Below, in pieces: positions 38,839-46,642 of a stretch of 64,000 nt of DNA (its first letter is position 1; each line of letters starts with the position of its first letter). Source of the stretch: Campylobacter vulpis (GTDB lineage Bacteria; Campylobacterota; Campylobacteria; Campylobacterales; Campylobacteraceae). The notes under the pieces are model-generated. The model ran no database searches and was not told the origin of the DNA. It saw nothing but the letters and a program-made list of their open reading frames with translations. Position numbers and translations under genes: made by a program. The stretch is from positions 1 to 64,000 of the forward strand of contig NZ_CP041617.1 in the NCBI RefSeq assembly GCF_014217995.1, read 5' to 3'.

Positions 38839-39070
38839 AATTTTCCTTAACGAGCTTACTAATCTCCCCTACTTCTGGAAAACGCTCTCCATCTTTTAGA
38901 GCCTTTTTTGAAAAAATAACTTTTCCATTAAGCTCAACGATAAAGTCTCCCCTACCACCGACTTCAAATGCGACATTGATATCGCTGAAATCTTTTTGTA
39001 ATTCTTCTGCAACCCTTGCAGCTTGTGGTTTGTAGTTTCAAATTTGGCAGTAATAAATTTTTACTTGCAT
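38837..39070 (-). CDS. SelW-like (Rdx family) selenoprotein with in-frame TGA
   Basis: Reading the minus strand from ATG 39070 gives MQVKIYYCQI-U-NYKPQA, where codon 11 (39040-39038) is TGA, and then continues open for 66 residues to a TAA at 38837. With Sec at TGA the protein is 77 residues with a CxxU redox motif directly after the first beta strand, followed by ARVAEELQKDF, FEVGGRGDFIVELNGKVIFS and FPEVGEISKLVK: the thioredoxin-like Rdx fold of SelT/SelW/SelH proteins. A hairpin just past the TGA fits a bacterial SECIS. Automatic gene calling misses it because of the stop. SelW-like selenoproteins have been reported in Campylobacter. It requires selA, selB, selC and selD elsewhere in the genome. 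AAAGGACTAAA precedes the start. Confidence 0.88.
39007..39040 (-). promoter_or_regulatory. Bacterial SECIS element of the SelW-like gene
   Basis: After the TGA (39040-39038) come 16 bases, then CTGCAA-GGG-TTGCAG (39021-39007), a perfect six-base stem with a three-base GGG loop. The distance of 22 bases from TGA to loop and the G in the first loop positions agree with the bSECIS model for SelB recognition. Confidence 0.75.
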
Positions 39071-39194
39071 TTTAGTCCTTTATATTTAAAGTTTGAGGAT
39101 TTTAACGAAAAAAAGATAAAAATGCTCTTTAAAATTCTTTAAATTCAGCAAGGATTTTTTATAATCTTTTTAAAAAATCTAGCGAGGATTAATA

Positions 39195-42100
39195 ATGAGT
39201 CAATTTACACATCTTCACTTACATACAGAATATTCAATGTTAGACGGCGCTAATAAGCTTAAAGAACTTGCCCTTACTTTAAAAGAGCAGGGTGCAACAA
39301 GTGTGGCGATGACCGACCACGGAAATATGTTTGGAGCGATTGATTTTTATCAAACGATGAAAGCACACGGGATTAAGCCTATCATCGGGCTTGAGGCGTA
39401 TTTGCATAATATGGAGGATTTAGGCGATAAAAGCTCACGCCAACGCTTTCACTTATGTCTTTATGCAAAAAATGAGATAGGTTATAAGAATTTAATGTAT
39501 CTTAGCTCACAAAGCTATATTCAGGGACTTTATTATTATCCGCGTATTAATAAAAAACTTTTAGAAAAGCATAGTGAGGGACTTATCTGCTCTTCAGCTT
39601 GTTTGCAAGGTGAAGTGAATTGGCATTTAAATATTTATAATGAAAGAAATATCCGTTTTGGTGCAAAGGGCTACGAGGCAGCGAAAGAAGCAGCTCTTTG
39701 GTATAAAGAAGTATTTGGGGAGGATTTTTATTTTGAGATTATGCGGCACGGCATAGGAGATCAAAGGGCTATTGATGATGATATTATAAGGCTTTCTAAG
39801 GAGCTTGATATCAAAATCATCGCTACAAATGACACGCATTATACCTTTAAAGAAAGAGCCGAGGCGCACGAAGTTTTTATGTGTATAGGTATGGGAAAAA
39901 GACTCAATGACCCGGATAGAATGCGTCATAGTGTTAAGGAATTTTATGTCAAAACAAGTGAGCAAATGAGTGAGCTTTTTGCAGATATCCCTGAAGCTAT
40001 TTCAAATACGCAAGATTTAGCAAATAAATGTAATTTAGAACTAAAGCTAGGCAACCCAACTCCTCCAAATTTCAAATTTACAAGGGAGTATGCTAAAGAA
40101 TTTAACATCACTTTACCGCAAGAAAAGTCGGAATTTAGCTTCGAAAATGATGATTTAGTTTTTGAGTATCTTTGCAGAAAGGGGCTTGAAGAAAGACTAA
40201 AATTTGTCGATGAAAAGAAGCACGAAGAATATAAAGCAAGGCTAGAAACGGAAATTAAAATTATTAAGAATATGAAATTTTCAGGTTATATGCTCATCGT
40301 CCATGATTTTATCAAGGTTGCTAAAGATAAAAATATCCCTGTTGGTCCAGGCAGGGGCTCTGCTGCTGGGAGTTTGGTGGCGTATTCTTTGAAAATTACC
40401 GATATTGACCCTCTTCCTTATAATTTGCTTTTTGAGAGATTTTTAAATCCTGAACGCGTGAGTATGCCCGATATTGATGTCGATTTTTGTAGAGATAGAC
40501 GCGATGAAGTGATTGATTATGTTATTGATAAATATGGTAGCGATAAGGTGGCACAGGTTAGCACTTTTAATAAGCTTTTGGCTAAGGGAGTTATACGCGA
40601 TGTGGCAAGAGTTTTGGATATAAGTTTGCAAGATGTTGATGAATTTATTAAGCTTGTGCCAGAAGAACTTAAAATCACTCTTGATGAAGCCTACGAAAAA
40701 GAGCCTAAAATCAAAGAATTTATAGAAAAACACCCTAAAGGCAAGGAGCTTTGGGAATATGCTAAGGCTTTAGAAGGGCTTAATAGAAATGCAGGTATGC
40801 ATGCGGCTGGGCTTGTGATTTCAAATGAAAGCTTATGGAATAAAACTCCGCTTTTTAGACAAAGCAAAAATGATGAAAGACACTTAATCACGCAGTATTC
40901 TAAGGATCATTTAGAAGATGTAGATTTGATAAAATTTGACTTCTTGGGACTTAAAACGCTAACTCTTATCCACAATGCCATTAAACTCATTAAGGAGCGT
41001 TATAATAAAGACATTGTTTGGGAAAGCATTGATGTGAATGATTCTAAGGTTTATAAGACCATACAAAGCGGAAATACGCTTGGAATTTTTCAAATAGAAT
41101 CTGATGGTATGCAAAGTCTCAATGCGCGTTTAAAGCCTGAAAATTTTGAGGACTTAATCGCTGTTTTGGCTCTGTATCGTCCTGGACCTATGGAATCTGG
41201 AATGCTTGATGACTTCATTGACAGAAAGCACGGGCTTAAAAAAATCATTTATCCTTTTGATGTGCTTAAAGAAGTGCTTGAGCCAACTTATGGCGTTATC
41301 GTTTATCAAGAGCAAGTGATGCAAATCGTGCAAATCATCGGCGGCTTTTCTTTAGGTGGGGCTGATGTGGTGCGAAGAGCTATGGGTAAGAAAGACCCTG
41401 AAAAAATGGCAAAGCTTAAAGATGAATTTGCAAATGGTGCTGAAAAACAGGGCTATAACCGTGCTAAGGCGGAGGATTTGTGGGAACTTATCGTTAAATT
41501 TGCGGGCTATGGTTTTAATAAATCTCACTCGGCAGCTTACGGGCTTATCACCTTTCAAACGGCGTATTTAAAGACTTATTATCCTAGTGAATTTATGGCA
41601 GCTCTTTTGACAAGTGAGCAAAATAAAATTGAAAATGTTGCTATGTATATCGAAGAGATGAAAAAGATGAATATTAAACTTTTGCCACCGAGGATTAATA
41701 AGGCTATAAGTGAATTTAGTGCCATTAAGCAAGAGGACGGCACTGAGGCTATCGTTTATGGTTTAGGAGCGATTAAGAGTGTGGGCAGACCTGCCATAGA
41801 AAATGTTTTAGAATTAAGGGCTAAAAATGGGGATTTTAAGGATTTGCACGATTTTTTAAGCAAAATTGACACAGCTAGGATCAATAGGAGAACGCTTGAG
41901 GGCTTTATTAAGGCGGGTTCTTTTGATGATTTTGGTTTTACAAGGAAATGTTTATTTAATAATTTGGACCTTTTGGCAGAAAGTGCCAGAAAAATGGCTG
42001 AAGTGAGAAAGAATTCCGCTAGTTCGCTTTTTGGTGCGGAGGAATTAAATGCCGACACTAAAATTAATATCGTGATAGATAATAGCGAATTTGAAGCTAT

Positions 42101-42788
42101 GGAAAAACTTGGCTATGAAAAAGAAATTTTAGGAATTTATATCTCAGGACACCCTTTAGACAATTTTTTTGAGGAAATTAATAGCATAGAATACACAAAA
42201 AGCATAGATTTTGAAAATCTTAAGGGTGGTGGAGAAATTTTAAGCATAGGTAAGGTGGAAAATTTTAAAAGCTTGATGAGTAAGAGTGGCAAACGCTACG
42301 GCATACTTGAAATTTTGGACTTTTATTCTTCTTTTGAGATAACCATTTTTGAGTCGCACATTGAGGAGATAGAAACCATCATCAAAGAGCGTAAAAATGA
42401 CGCTTTTGGCTTTGTGCTTGGCTTTAGAAATGATGATGCGAGACTCAATTTCACATTAAAAGCGGTTCGCACTTTGGACGAAATTAAAAGTGGCGATTTT
42501 AAGGCGGTTAAAAAATATTCTTCTAAAAAATTTGAAAAGAAAAATGACTACACAAAAGAGCCTATGGAATTTGAAAATAACATCATCGAGCTTGATTTAA
42601 GCCGCTTAAATAAAGAACTCATTTATGAAATTCACGAAATCGCAAGAAATGCACACAATCCTAATGAAAAAGGAAATAAAAAGCTTGTTTTAAGGGTAAG
42701 GAGTGCCGGCTCTTGCCTACTTTATCATACGGATTTTATCATCTCCGATAGAGTGAGTGAGAAAATTTTAAGCAAATATGTAGGGTGA
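39195..42788 (+). CDS. dnaE: DNA polymerase III alpha subunit
   Basis: Catalytic subunit of the replicative polymerase. The 1197-residue protein has the N-terminal PHP domain (HLHLHTEYSMLDGANKL, MTDHGNMFGAIDFY), the polymerase core with GPGRGSAAGSLVAYSL and the catalytic PDIDVDFCRDRR, the helix-hairpin-helix region (ALYRPGPMESGML, YGFNKSHSAAYGLI) and a C-terminal OB fold. Length is normal for DnaE1. AGCGAGGATTAATA precedes the ATG. Transcribed alone, ending at a terminator that overlaps its stop. Confidence 0.98.
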   Translation: MSQFTHLHLHTEYSMLDGANKLKELALTLKEQGATSVAMTDHGNMFGAIDFYQTMKAHGIKPIIGLEAYLHNMEDLGDKSSRQRFHLCLYAKNEIGYKNLMYLSSQSYIQGLYYYPRINKKLLEKHSEGLICSSACLQGEVNWHLNIYNERNIRFGAKGYEAAKEAALWYKEVFGEDFYFEIMRHGIGDQRAIDDDIIRLSKELDIKIIATNDTHYTFKERAEAHEVFMCIGMGKRLNDPDRMRHSVKEFYVKTSEQMSELFADIPEAISNTQDLANKCNLELKLGNPTPPNFKFTREYAKEFNITLPQEKSEFSFENDDLVFEYLCRKGLEERLKFVDEKKHEEYKARLETEIKIIKNMKFSGYMLIVHDFIKVAKDKNIPVGPGRGSAAGSLVAYSLKITDIDPLPYNLLFERFLNPERVSMPDIDVDFCRDRRDEVIDYVIDKYGSDKVAQVSTFNKLLAKGVIRDVARVLDISLQDVDEFIKLVPEELKITLDEAYEKEPKIKEFIEKHPKGKELWEYAKALEGLNRNAGMHAAGLVISNESLWNKTPLFRQSKNDERHLITQYSKDHLEDVDLIKFDFLGLKTLTLIHNAIKLIKERYNKDIVWESIDVNDSKVYKTIQSGNTLGIFQIESDGMQSLNARLKPENFEDLIAVLALYRPGPMESGMLDDFIDRKHGLKKIIYPFDVLKEVLEPTYGVIVYQEQVMQIVQIIGGFSLGGADVVRRAMGKKDPEKMAKLKDEFANGAEKQGYNRAKAEDLWELIVKFAGYGFNKSHSAAYGLITFQTAYLKTYYPSEFMAALLTSEQNKIENVAMYIEEMKKMNIKLLPPRINKAISEFSAIKQEDGTEAIVYGLGAIKSVGRPAIENVLELRAKNGDFKDLHDFLSKIDTARINRRTLEGFIKAGSFDDFGFTRKCLFNNLDLLAESARKMAEVRKNSASSLFGAEELNADTKINIVIDNSEFEAMEKLGYEKEILGIYISGHPLDNFFEEINSIEYTKSIDFENLKGGGEILSIGKVENFKSLMSKSGKRYGILEILDFYSSFEITIFESHIEEIETIIKERKNDAFGFVLGFRNDDARLNFTLKAVRTLDEIKSGDFKAVKKYSSKKFEKKNDYTKEPMEFENNIIELDLSRLNKELIYEIHEIARNAHNPNEKGNKKLVLRVRSAGSCLLYHTDFIISDRVSEKILSKYVG

Positions 42789-42806
42789 AAGTCCCTACTA
42801 TTTTTT
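42780..42806 (+). terminator. Intrinsic terminator of dnaE
   Basis: GTAGGG (42780-42785) pairs with CCCTAC (42793-42798) and is followed by TATTTTTT with six T (42801-42806). The dnaE stop codon sits in the loop. The convergent phosphatase gene ends within it. Confidence 0.8.
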
Positions 42807-43985
42807 CTTGTAAATTTCGTTTTTGATCTCTACGCACTCAAAGCCCTTTTTATCAAGCCTTATAATGCGTAAAAAGCCTCCATCATCGACCTTACCCTCA
42901 CATAAAAATACTCTTTTGTTAAGCTTGATGGGGAGTTTGAGGCGATTTCTGTGTCCAAAAATTTGATAAGAATTAAGGGGGTGATTTTGCAAAAATTCTT
43001 CCGCCACTTTTAAGCTATCGTCATAATCACCCACGCCGTAAATAAAATCATTACTTGGCACAAAGCTTAAATTTTCACTTTTTTTAGGCAAAAGTGTAAT
43101 GCCAGCGTGTGAGCAAAAGATTTTTTTTGAGCCGTATTGATACCACAAACATTCTTTTAAATGTGGGTAAAAATTCCTAGCGTCCTTTGGAGTAAGTTTT
43201 TCTTTACGAAAATCTTTTAGGGTGTTTTCGCTAAATTCTTTATAATTTACAAGTTCTCCATTTGCCCATTTTATCAAATGTTTTTCGTGATTTCCCTCCA
43301 GCAAACAAACATTTTCTTTCTCACAAATTTTAAGTAAAAATTTCAAAACCTTACCATTTTCAATACCTCTGTCTATATAATCGCCTAAAAAAATGTAGTA
43401 TTCATCGTCTTTTAATTCTTTTAAATATTTTTTAAGCACACTATAACAGCCCTGCACATCGCCGATGTGATGAATTTTTTTATATGCGCTTAAATTAGGC
43501 ATTTGATATAGGCAATTTTTCCACTCATTTGGCTTTAAAACGGCGTATTTTTTGGGAATTTTTTTAAGTAAATTGTGTGTTTTTTCAAGTAATTTTGTCG
43601 GGGTTAAAAAGCCTGTTTTTTGTGCTTCAAGGGCATTTTTTTGCTTACAAATTTCAAGCGAAACATCGCTAAAATCAATCACAAAAAGCTTATAGCGGTA
43701 AATTTGTGCTAAATCTTTAAAGGGCTTTAAAGCCTCATTATAAGCATTAATCACACAAAATTCGCCTTTTTGCATTCTTATTTTTAAAAAATAAAGCAAA
43801 ATGCGGTTAAGTTCATTATCATTTTTATAATTAAGACTTTTTAAGCCATCAAGCGTATTTTTACTCCTAGCACTTAAAAATCTTAACTCATTCATATCAA
43901 GAGTATAGTCTTTTAGCTCATTTTGTAGGATAAATTCCTCTTGCCCTGCGTGATAATTTCCTCTTAAAATGAGTAAAATACGCAA
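42798..43985 (-). CDS. Pnkp-like protein: degenerate kinase domain plus calcineurin-type phosphatase
   Basis: The 395-residue protein has a clear metallophosphatase domain from residue 172: HIGDVQGCY (174-181), FLGDYIDRG (199-207), LLEGNHEKHL (228-237) and FCSHAGI, all metal ligands present. The N-terminal 165 residues follow the pattern of a polynucleotide kinase domain: a strand-turn LLILRGNYHAGQEEFI where a P-loop would be, YTLDMNELRFL, GEFCVINAYN in place of DATN, and LFVIDFS. The P-loop lysine is missing (G-Q instead of G-K), so kinase activity is doubtful. Bacterial Pnkp enzymes combine kinase, phosphatase and ligase domains; the ligase part is absent. RNA-end repair is a hypothesis; Ser/Thr phosphatase or Ap4A-hydrolase-like activity is possible. 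Confidence 0.75.
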   Translation of the reverse strand: MRILLILRGNYHAGQEEFILQNELKDYTLDMNELRFLSARSKNTLDGLKSLNYKNDNELNRILLYFLKIRMQKGEFCVINAYNEALKPFKDLAQIYRYKLFVIDFSDVSLEICKQKNALEAQKTGFLTPTKLLEKTHNLLKKIPKKYAVLKPNEWKNCLYQMPNLSAYKKIHHIGDVQGCYSVLKKYLKELKDDEYYIFLGDYIDRGIENGKVLKFLLKICEKENVCLLEGNHEKHLIKWANGELVNYKEFSENTLKDFRKEKLTPKDARNFYPHLKECLWYQYGSKKIFCSHAGITLLPKKSENLSFVPSNDFIYGVGDYDDSLKVAEEFLQNHPLNSYQIFGHRNRLKLPIKLNKRVFLCEGKVDDGGFLRIIRLDKKGFECVEIKNEIYKKK

Positions 43986-43994
43986 AAAAAAATC

Positions 43995-44204
43995 CTAAAT
44001 TTTCTTTAAAAATTCAGTCTTTAACACTAAAGTGCCAAATTTATCGACCTTAGCTTCGATTTCGCCGTCCTTATTTGTCAGTTTGATATTTTTAATCGTT
44101 GTGCCACGCTTTAGAGTCGTGCTAGCACCCTTGACTTTTAAATCCTTAATCACACTTACGCTATCTCCAGCATTAAGCTCTGTGCCATTTGAATCCTTTG
44201 CCAT
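43995..44204 (-). CDS. PhnA/YjdM C-terminal domain protein
   Basis: The 69-residue protein (DSNGTELNAGDSVSVIKDLK, VKGASTTLKRGTTIKNIKLT, EAKVDKFGTLVLKTEFLKK) corresponds to the small SH3-like C-terminal domain of PhnA/YjdM proteins; the N-terminal zinc ribbon of longer members is absent, as in several Campylobacter proteins. Despite the historical name there is no evidence for a phosphonate role. Its ATG overlaps the terC stop (TAATG), so it is coupled to terC. Ribosome site AAAGGAGAAAT lies within the terC end. Confidence 0.82.
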   Translation of the reverse strand: MAKDSNGTELNAGDSVSVIKDLKVKGASTTLKRGTTIKNIKLTNKDGEIEAKVDKFGTLVLKTEFLKKI

Positions 44205-45049
44205 TATTTCTCCTTTCTTTTATTTTTTTTCTTTGCGGCGATGATATTGAGAATTTCTGTCCCAAGAGCAAAGACCATAGCCACATAAATGTAAGCCTTA
44301 CCAAAGTGAAGTTCTAAACTTTCAGCTACTAAAACCACGCCTATCATAATCAAAAAAGCTAAGGCTAAAATTTTAATGCTAGGGTATTTTTCCACAAAGT
44401 CTGCAATGGGCTTAGAAGCAAAAAGCATTACTAAAACCGCTATAATCACCGCTATAATCATAATCTCAATGTCTTGTGCAATCCCTACCGCAGTAATCAC
44501 ACTATCAAGCGAAAAGACAATGTCAATCACAGCGATTTCAGCCACAACAACCCAGAGTTTGGAGCTTATTTTAATATGAGGTTTATCATCATCACTATGC
44601 TCACTTAAAATTTCTTCCTTAATTTCTTTTATGGACTTGACAATCAAAAACAAGCCCCCAAAAAATAAAACCAAATCCCTACCAGAAATTTCTCCCCAGT
44701 ATTTAAGTCCCTCAAAACCTGCTATACCACCACTAAAGAAGGCAAAAAAGCTTAAGCTAAAAAGGGCTGCATTTTTAGCCTCTTCGCTTAAAGCCGTTAC
44801 ATCGCCCACATAAAGAGAAAATAAAGGTGTTATTAGTTTCATCACCCAAAATAGCGAAAGTAAAAGCAAAATTCGCGTAACCATCGCAAAGCCAAGCCCC
44901 AAAATTCGCCCCTTATCTCTATGCTCTGGCGGAAGTTTGCTTACTAAAATTGCTAAAAAGATGATATTATCTACACCAAGCACAATCTCAAGCGCACTTA
45001 AGGTGATGAGCGTTACCCAAGCATCAGGGCTGAAAATCCATTCAAACAT
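44204..45049 (-). CDS. TerC-family integral membrane protein
   Basis: The 281-residue protein has 7-9 membrane helices and the TerC acidic residues within helices: LSALEIVLGVDNIIFLAIL and AVIDIVFSLDSVITAVGIA. The family exports metal ions, notably manganese, and is associated with protein secretion or tellurite resistance. Start chosen at 45049 (MFEWIFSPDAW), preceded by AAGGATTAGA; an in-frame ATG nine codons earlier lacks a ribosome site. First of a two-gene operon with the PhnA-like gene. A yybP-ykoY-type riboswitch, sometimes found before Mn exporters, is not visible. Confidence 0.9.
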   Translation of the reverse strand: MFEWIFSPDAWVTLITLSALEIVLGVDNIIFLAILVSKLPPEHRDKGRILGLGFAMVTRILLLLSLFWVMKLITPLFSLYVGDVTALSEEAKNAALFSLSFFAFFSGGIAGFEGLKYWGEISGRDLVLFFGGLFLIVKSIKEIKEEILSEHSDDDKPHIKISSKLWVVVAEIAVIDIVFSLDSVITAVGIAQDIEIMIIAVIIAVLVMLFASKPIADFVEKYPSIKILALAFLIMIGVVLVAESLELHFGKAYIYVAMVFALGTEILNIIAAKKKNKRKEK

Positions 45050-45124
45050 TCTAATCCTTAATCCATTAAAAGGCATAATTTTATAATTTTAAAACAAATT
45101 AAGGCTTAAATTCAGCAAAAATAC

Positions 45125-45140
45125 AAAAAAAAAAAAAAAA
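45125..45140 (+). repeat. A16 tract in promoter of membrane-protein gene
   Basis: Sixteen A followed directly by TAGAAT, a possible -10 box, 36 bases before the ATG at 45177. Tract length changes would move or alter the upstream promoter region. Confidence 0.75.
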
Positions 45141-45176
45141 TAGAATACGACTTTATTTTAAATTTAAGGAGTCAAA

Positions 45177-45908
45177 ATGCAGGGTAAAATACTCGCTGAT
45201 GGTCTTATTGGTGCAAATGATGGTAATCGTTATAGCTTTTCTGTTCAAGATGTAAGAAATTTAGGCAGTAAAACGATGAGTGATGTTATCAATGCCGAAG
45301 TGGATTTTGAGATTGACGGGACAAATGCGAAGTCTATATTTATCACAAAAAATTCCATAAGTATTGGAAATATTATGCAGGGGGGCGATAGTATTAGTTC
45401 TATCAAAACAAAAGCTTATATTTATGTGGCTGGAATTTTTCTTGGTGTTATACCTGTTGTAGGCTGGATTTTTGGGATTATTGGAAGTGTATTTATGATT
45501 TTAGCACTTTTATCGCTTGGTAGAATGTCTAAAGCGCCTTTGCTTAGAAATTTTTGGATTTCTTGGGGGTTGGTTTTGTTGGGAGGAATGATTGTGGGAT
45601 TTTCCGTTGCTGGAGGTTTTATTATGGGCTTAGACAGCCGCAGTGGATTTAGCTTTGGAATGGTAGCTTTTATTGTGTTTGGTGCGTTGATATGCCTTGG
45701 CGGTTTGGTGTTTAGCTATTTTTATTATAGAGACTTGGCTGAAGTTACAAATGAGAAATTCTTTTTATACGCTTTTATATGCCGTGCGGTTGCGATTTTT
45801 ACACTTTTTATTCCTATTTTGGGCATTATTTTTATAATTGTCGCAAACATTGTTGAGCTTATTGCTTGGATTAAATTTAAAGAAATCAAAAAGAAAGAGG
45901 CTTTGTAA
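45177..45908 (+). CDS. Membrane protein with soluble N-terminal domain
   Basis: The 243-residue protein starts with about 55 soluble residues (MQGKILADGLIGANDGNRYS, then VDFEIDGTNAKSIFI), whose alternating pattern resembles a small OB/cold-shock-like beta fold, followed after residue 80 by four or five hydrophobic segments (AYIYVAGIFLGVIPVVGWIF, ISWGLVLLGGMIVGF, VAFIVFGALICLGGLVFSYF, AVAIFTLFIPILGIIFIIVA). I do not recognise a named family. TTTAAGGAGTC precedes the start. The promoter carries an A16 tract. A similar arrangement (long homopolymer, membrane protein) follows at 46043. Confidence 0.75.
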   Translation: MQGKILADGLIGANDGNRYSFSVQDVRNLGSKTMSDVINAEVDFEIDGTNAKSIFITKNSISIGNIMQGGDSISSIKTKAYIYVAGIFLGVIPVVGWIFGIIGSVFMILALLSLGRMSKAPLLRNFWISWGLVLLGGMIVGFSVAGGFIMGLDSRSGFSFGMVAFIVFGALICLGGLVFSYFYYRDLAEVTNEKFFLYAFICRAVAIFTLFIPILGIIFIIVANIVELIAWIKFKEIKKKEAL

Positions 45909-45993
45909 ATTTGCCACACTTTTAAAGGCAAATATTTTTTGCCTTTACTTCTTTTATTTTTATTATTTTCACAATATTTTGATTTGCAATTTG

Positions 45994-46009
45994 TTTTTTT
46001 TTTTTTTTT
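45994..46009 (+). repeat. T16 tract in promoter of B-box-like membrane protein gene
   Basis: Sixteen T directly before GTAAAAT, a likely -10 element, 34 bases from the ATG at 46043. Position is right for slippage to modulate promoter strength. Confidence 0.75.
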
Positions 46010-46042
46010 GTAAAATCACTTAAATTTATTTTAAGGATTACT

Positions 46043-46606
46043 ATGAATTGTTTTAATCATAATGAAAAAGTCGCTGTTGGTGCTTGCCAAAATTGTAATA
46101 TAGGGCTTTGTAATGAGTGTATTACAAGTGCTTTTAAAGTGGATAATAAGCCTATTTGTAAGCCTTGTCATTTGACTATGGTGGAAAACTATATTGTGGA
46201 GCTTAAAAAAGAATTGAGCCAAATCACACTAAAAAAAATCATTTGGAGCGTGATTTTAGCGATAGGTTGTATAGTTTTGCTATCTCCTTTTGCGGAAGGT
46301 ATTTCATTTTCAGTTGAGCATTATCTTATCGCTTGTTTTATTTGGGCTTTTGCTGGATTTGCAGAAAGAACTCAAAAAAAATTGGAGTTTGAAAATACTG
46401 CCGCTGGAGTAAGAGAAAAATTGGAAGAGAATAGAATGTATGCCGATAATACCATTTGGATTGTTTGGATTTTTAAGTTTGGATTTTTTATCCTTAGGGG
46501 TGCATTTTTTCCACTTTTTTATTTAAATTTAATGCTCTTTGGCTCAATAAAACTTCAAAATGAGCTTAAAGAGTGTGAAAAAATTAAAACGGAATTAAAC
46601 GCTTAA
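46043..46606 (+). CDS. B-box-like zinc-binding membrane protein
   Basis: The first 45 of 187 residues carry nine regularly spaced Cys/His: C3, H6, C15, C18, C23, C26, C39, C42, H43 (ACQNCNIGLCNECITSA; PICKPCH). This is the spacing of B-box-type zinc fingers, binding probably two zinc ions. The rest has at least two or three membrane segments (IIWSVILAIGCIVLLSPF; YLIACFIWAFAGF; FFILRGAFFPLFYLNLMLF), with a cytoplasmic zinc domain. Function unknown; bacterial proteins of this layout may mediate protein contacts. TTTAAGGATTACT precedes the start and a T16 tract lies in the promoter. Confidence 0.78.
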   Translation: MNCFNHNEKVAVGACQNCNIGLCNECITSAFKVDNKPICKPCHLTMVENYIVELKKELSQITLKKIIWSVILAIGCIVLLSPFAEGISFSVEHYLIACFIWAFAGFAERTQKKLEFENTAAGVREKLEENRMYADNTIWIVWIFKFGFFILRGAFFPLFYLNLMLFGSIKLQNELKECEKIKTELNA

Positions 46607-46642
46607 GGCTTTTGATTAAGCTTAAATTTTATAAAATCTAAA

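Noticed and set aside
38837-39070. SelW-like gene as a pseudogene or as two short ORFs because of the TGA
   Set aside because: The single TGA is at the Sec position of CxxU, the rest of the frame is undamaged, and a SECIS-like hairpin follows at the right distance.
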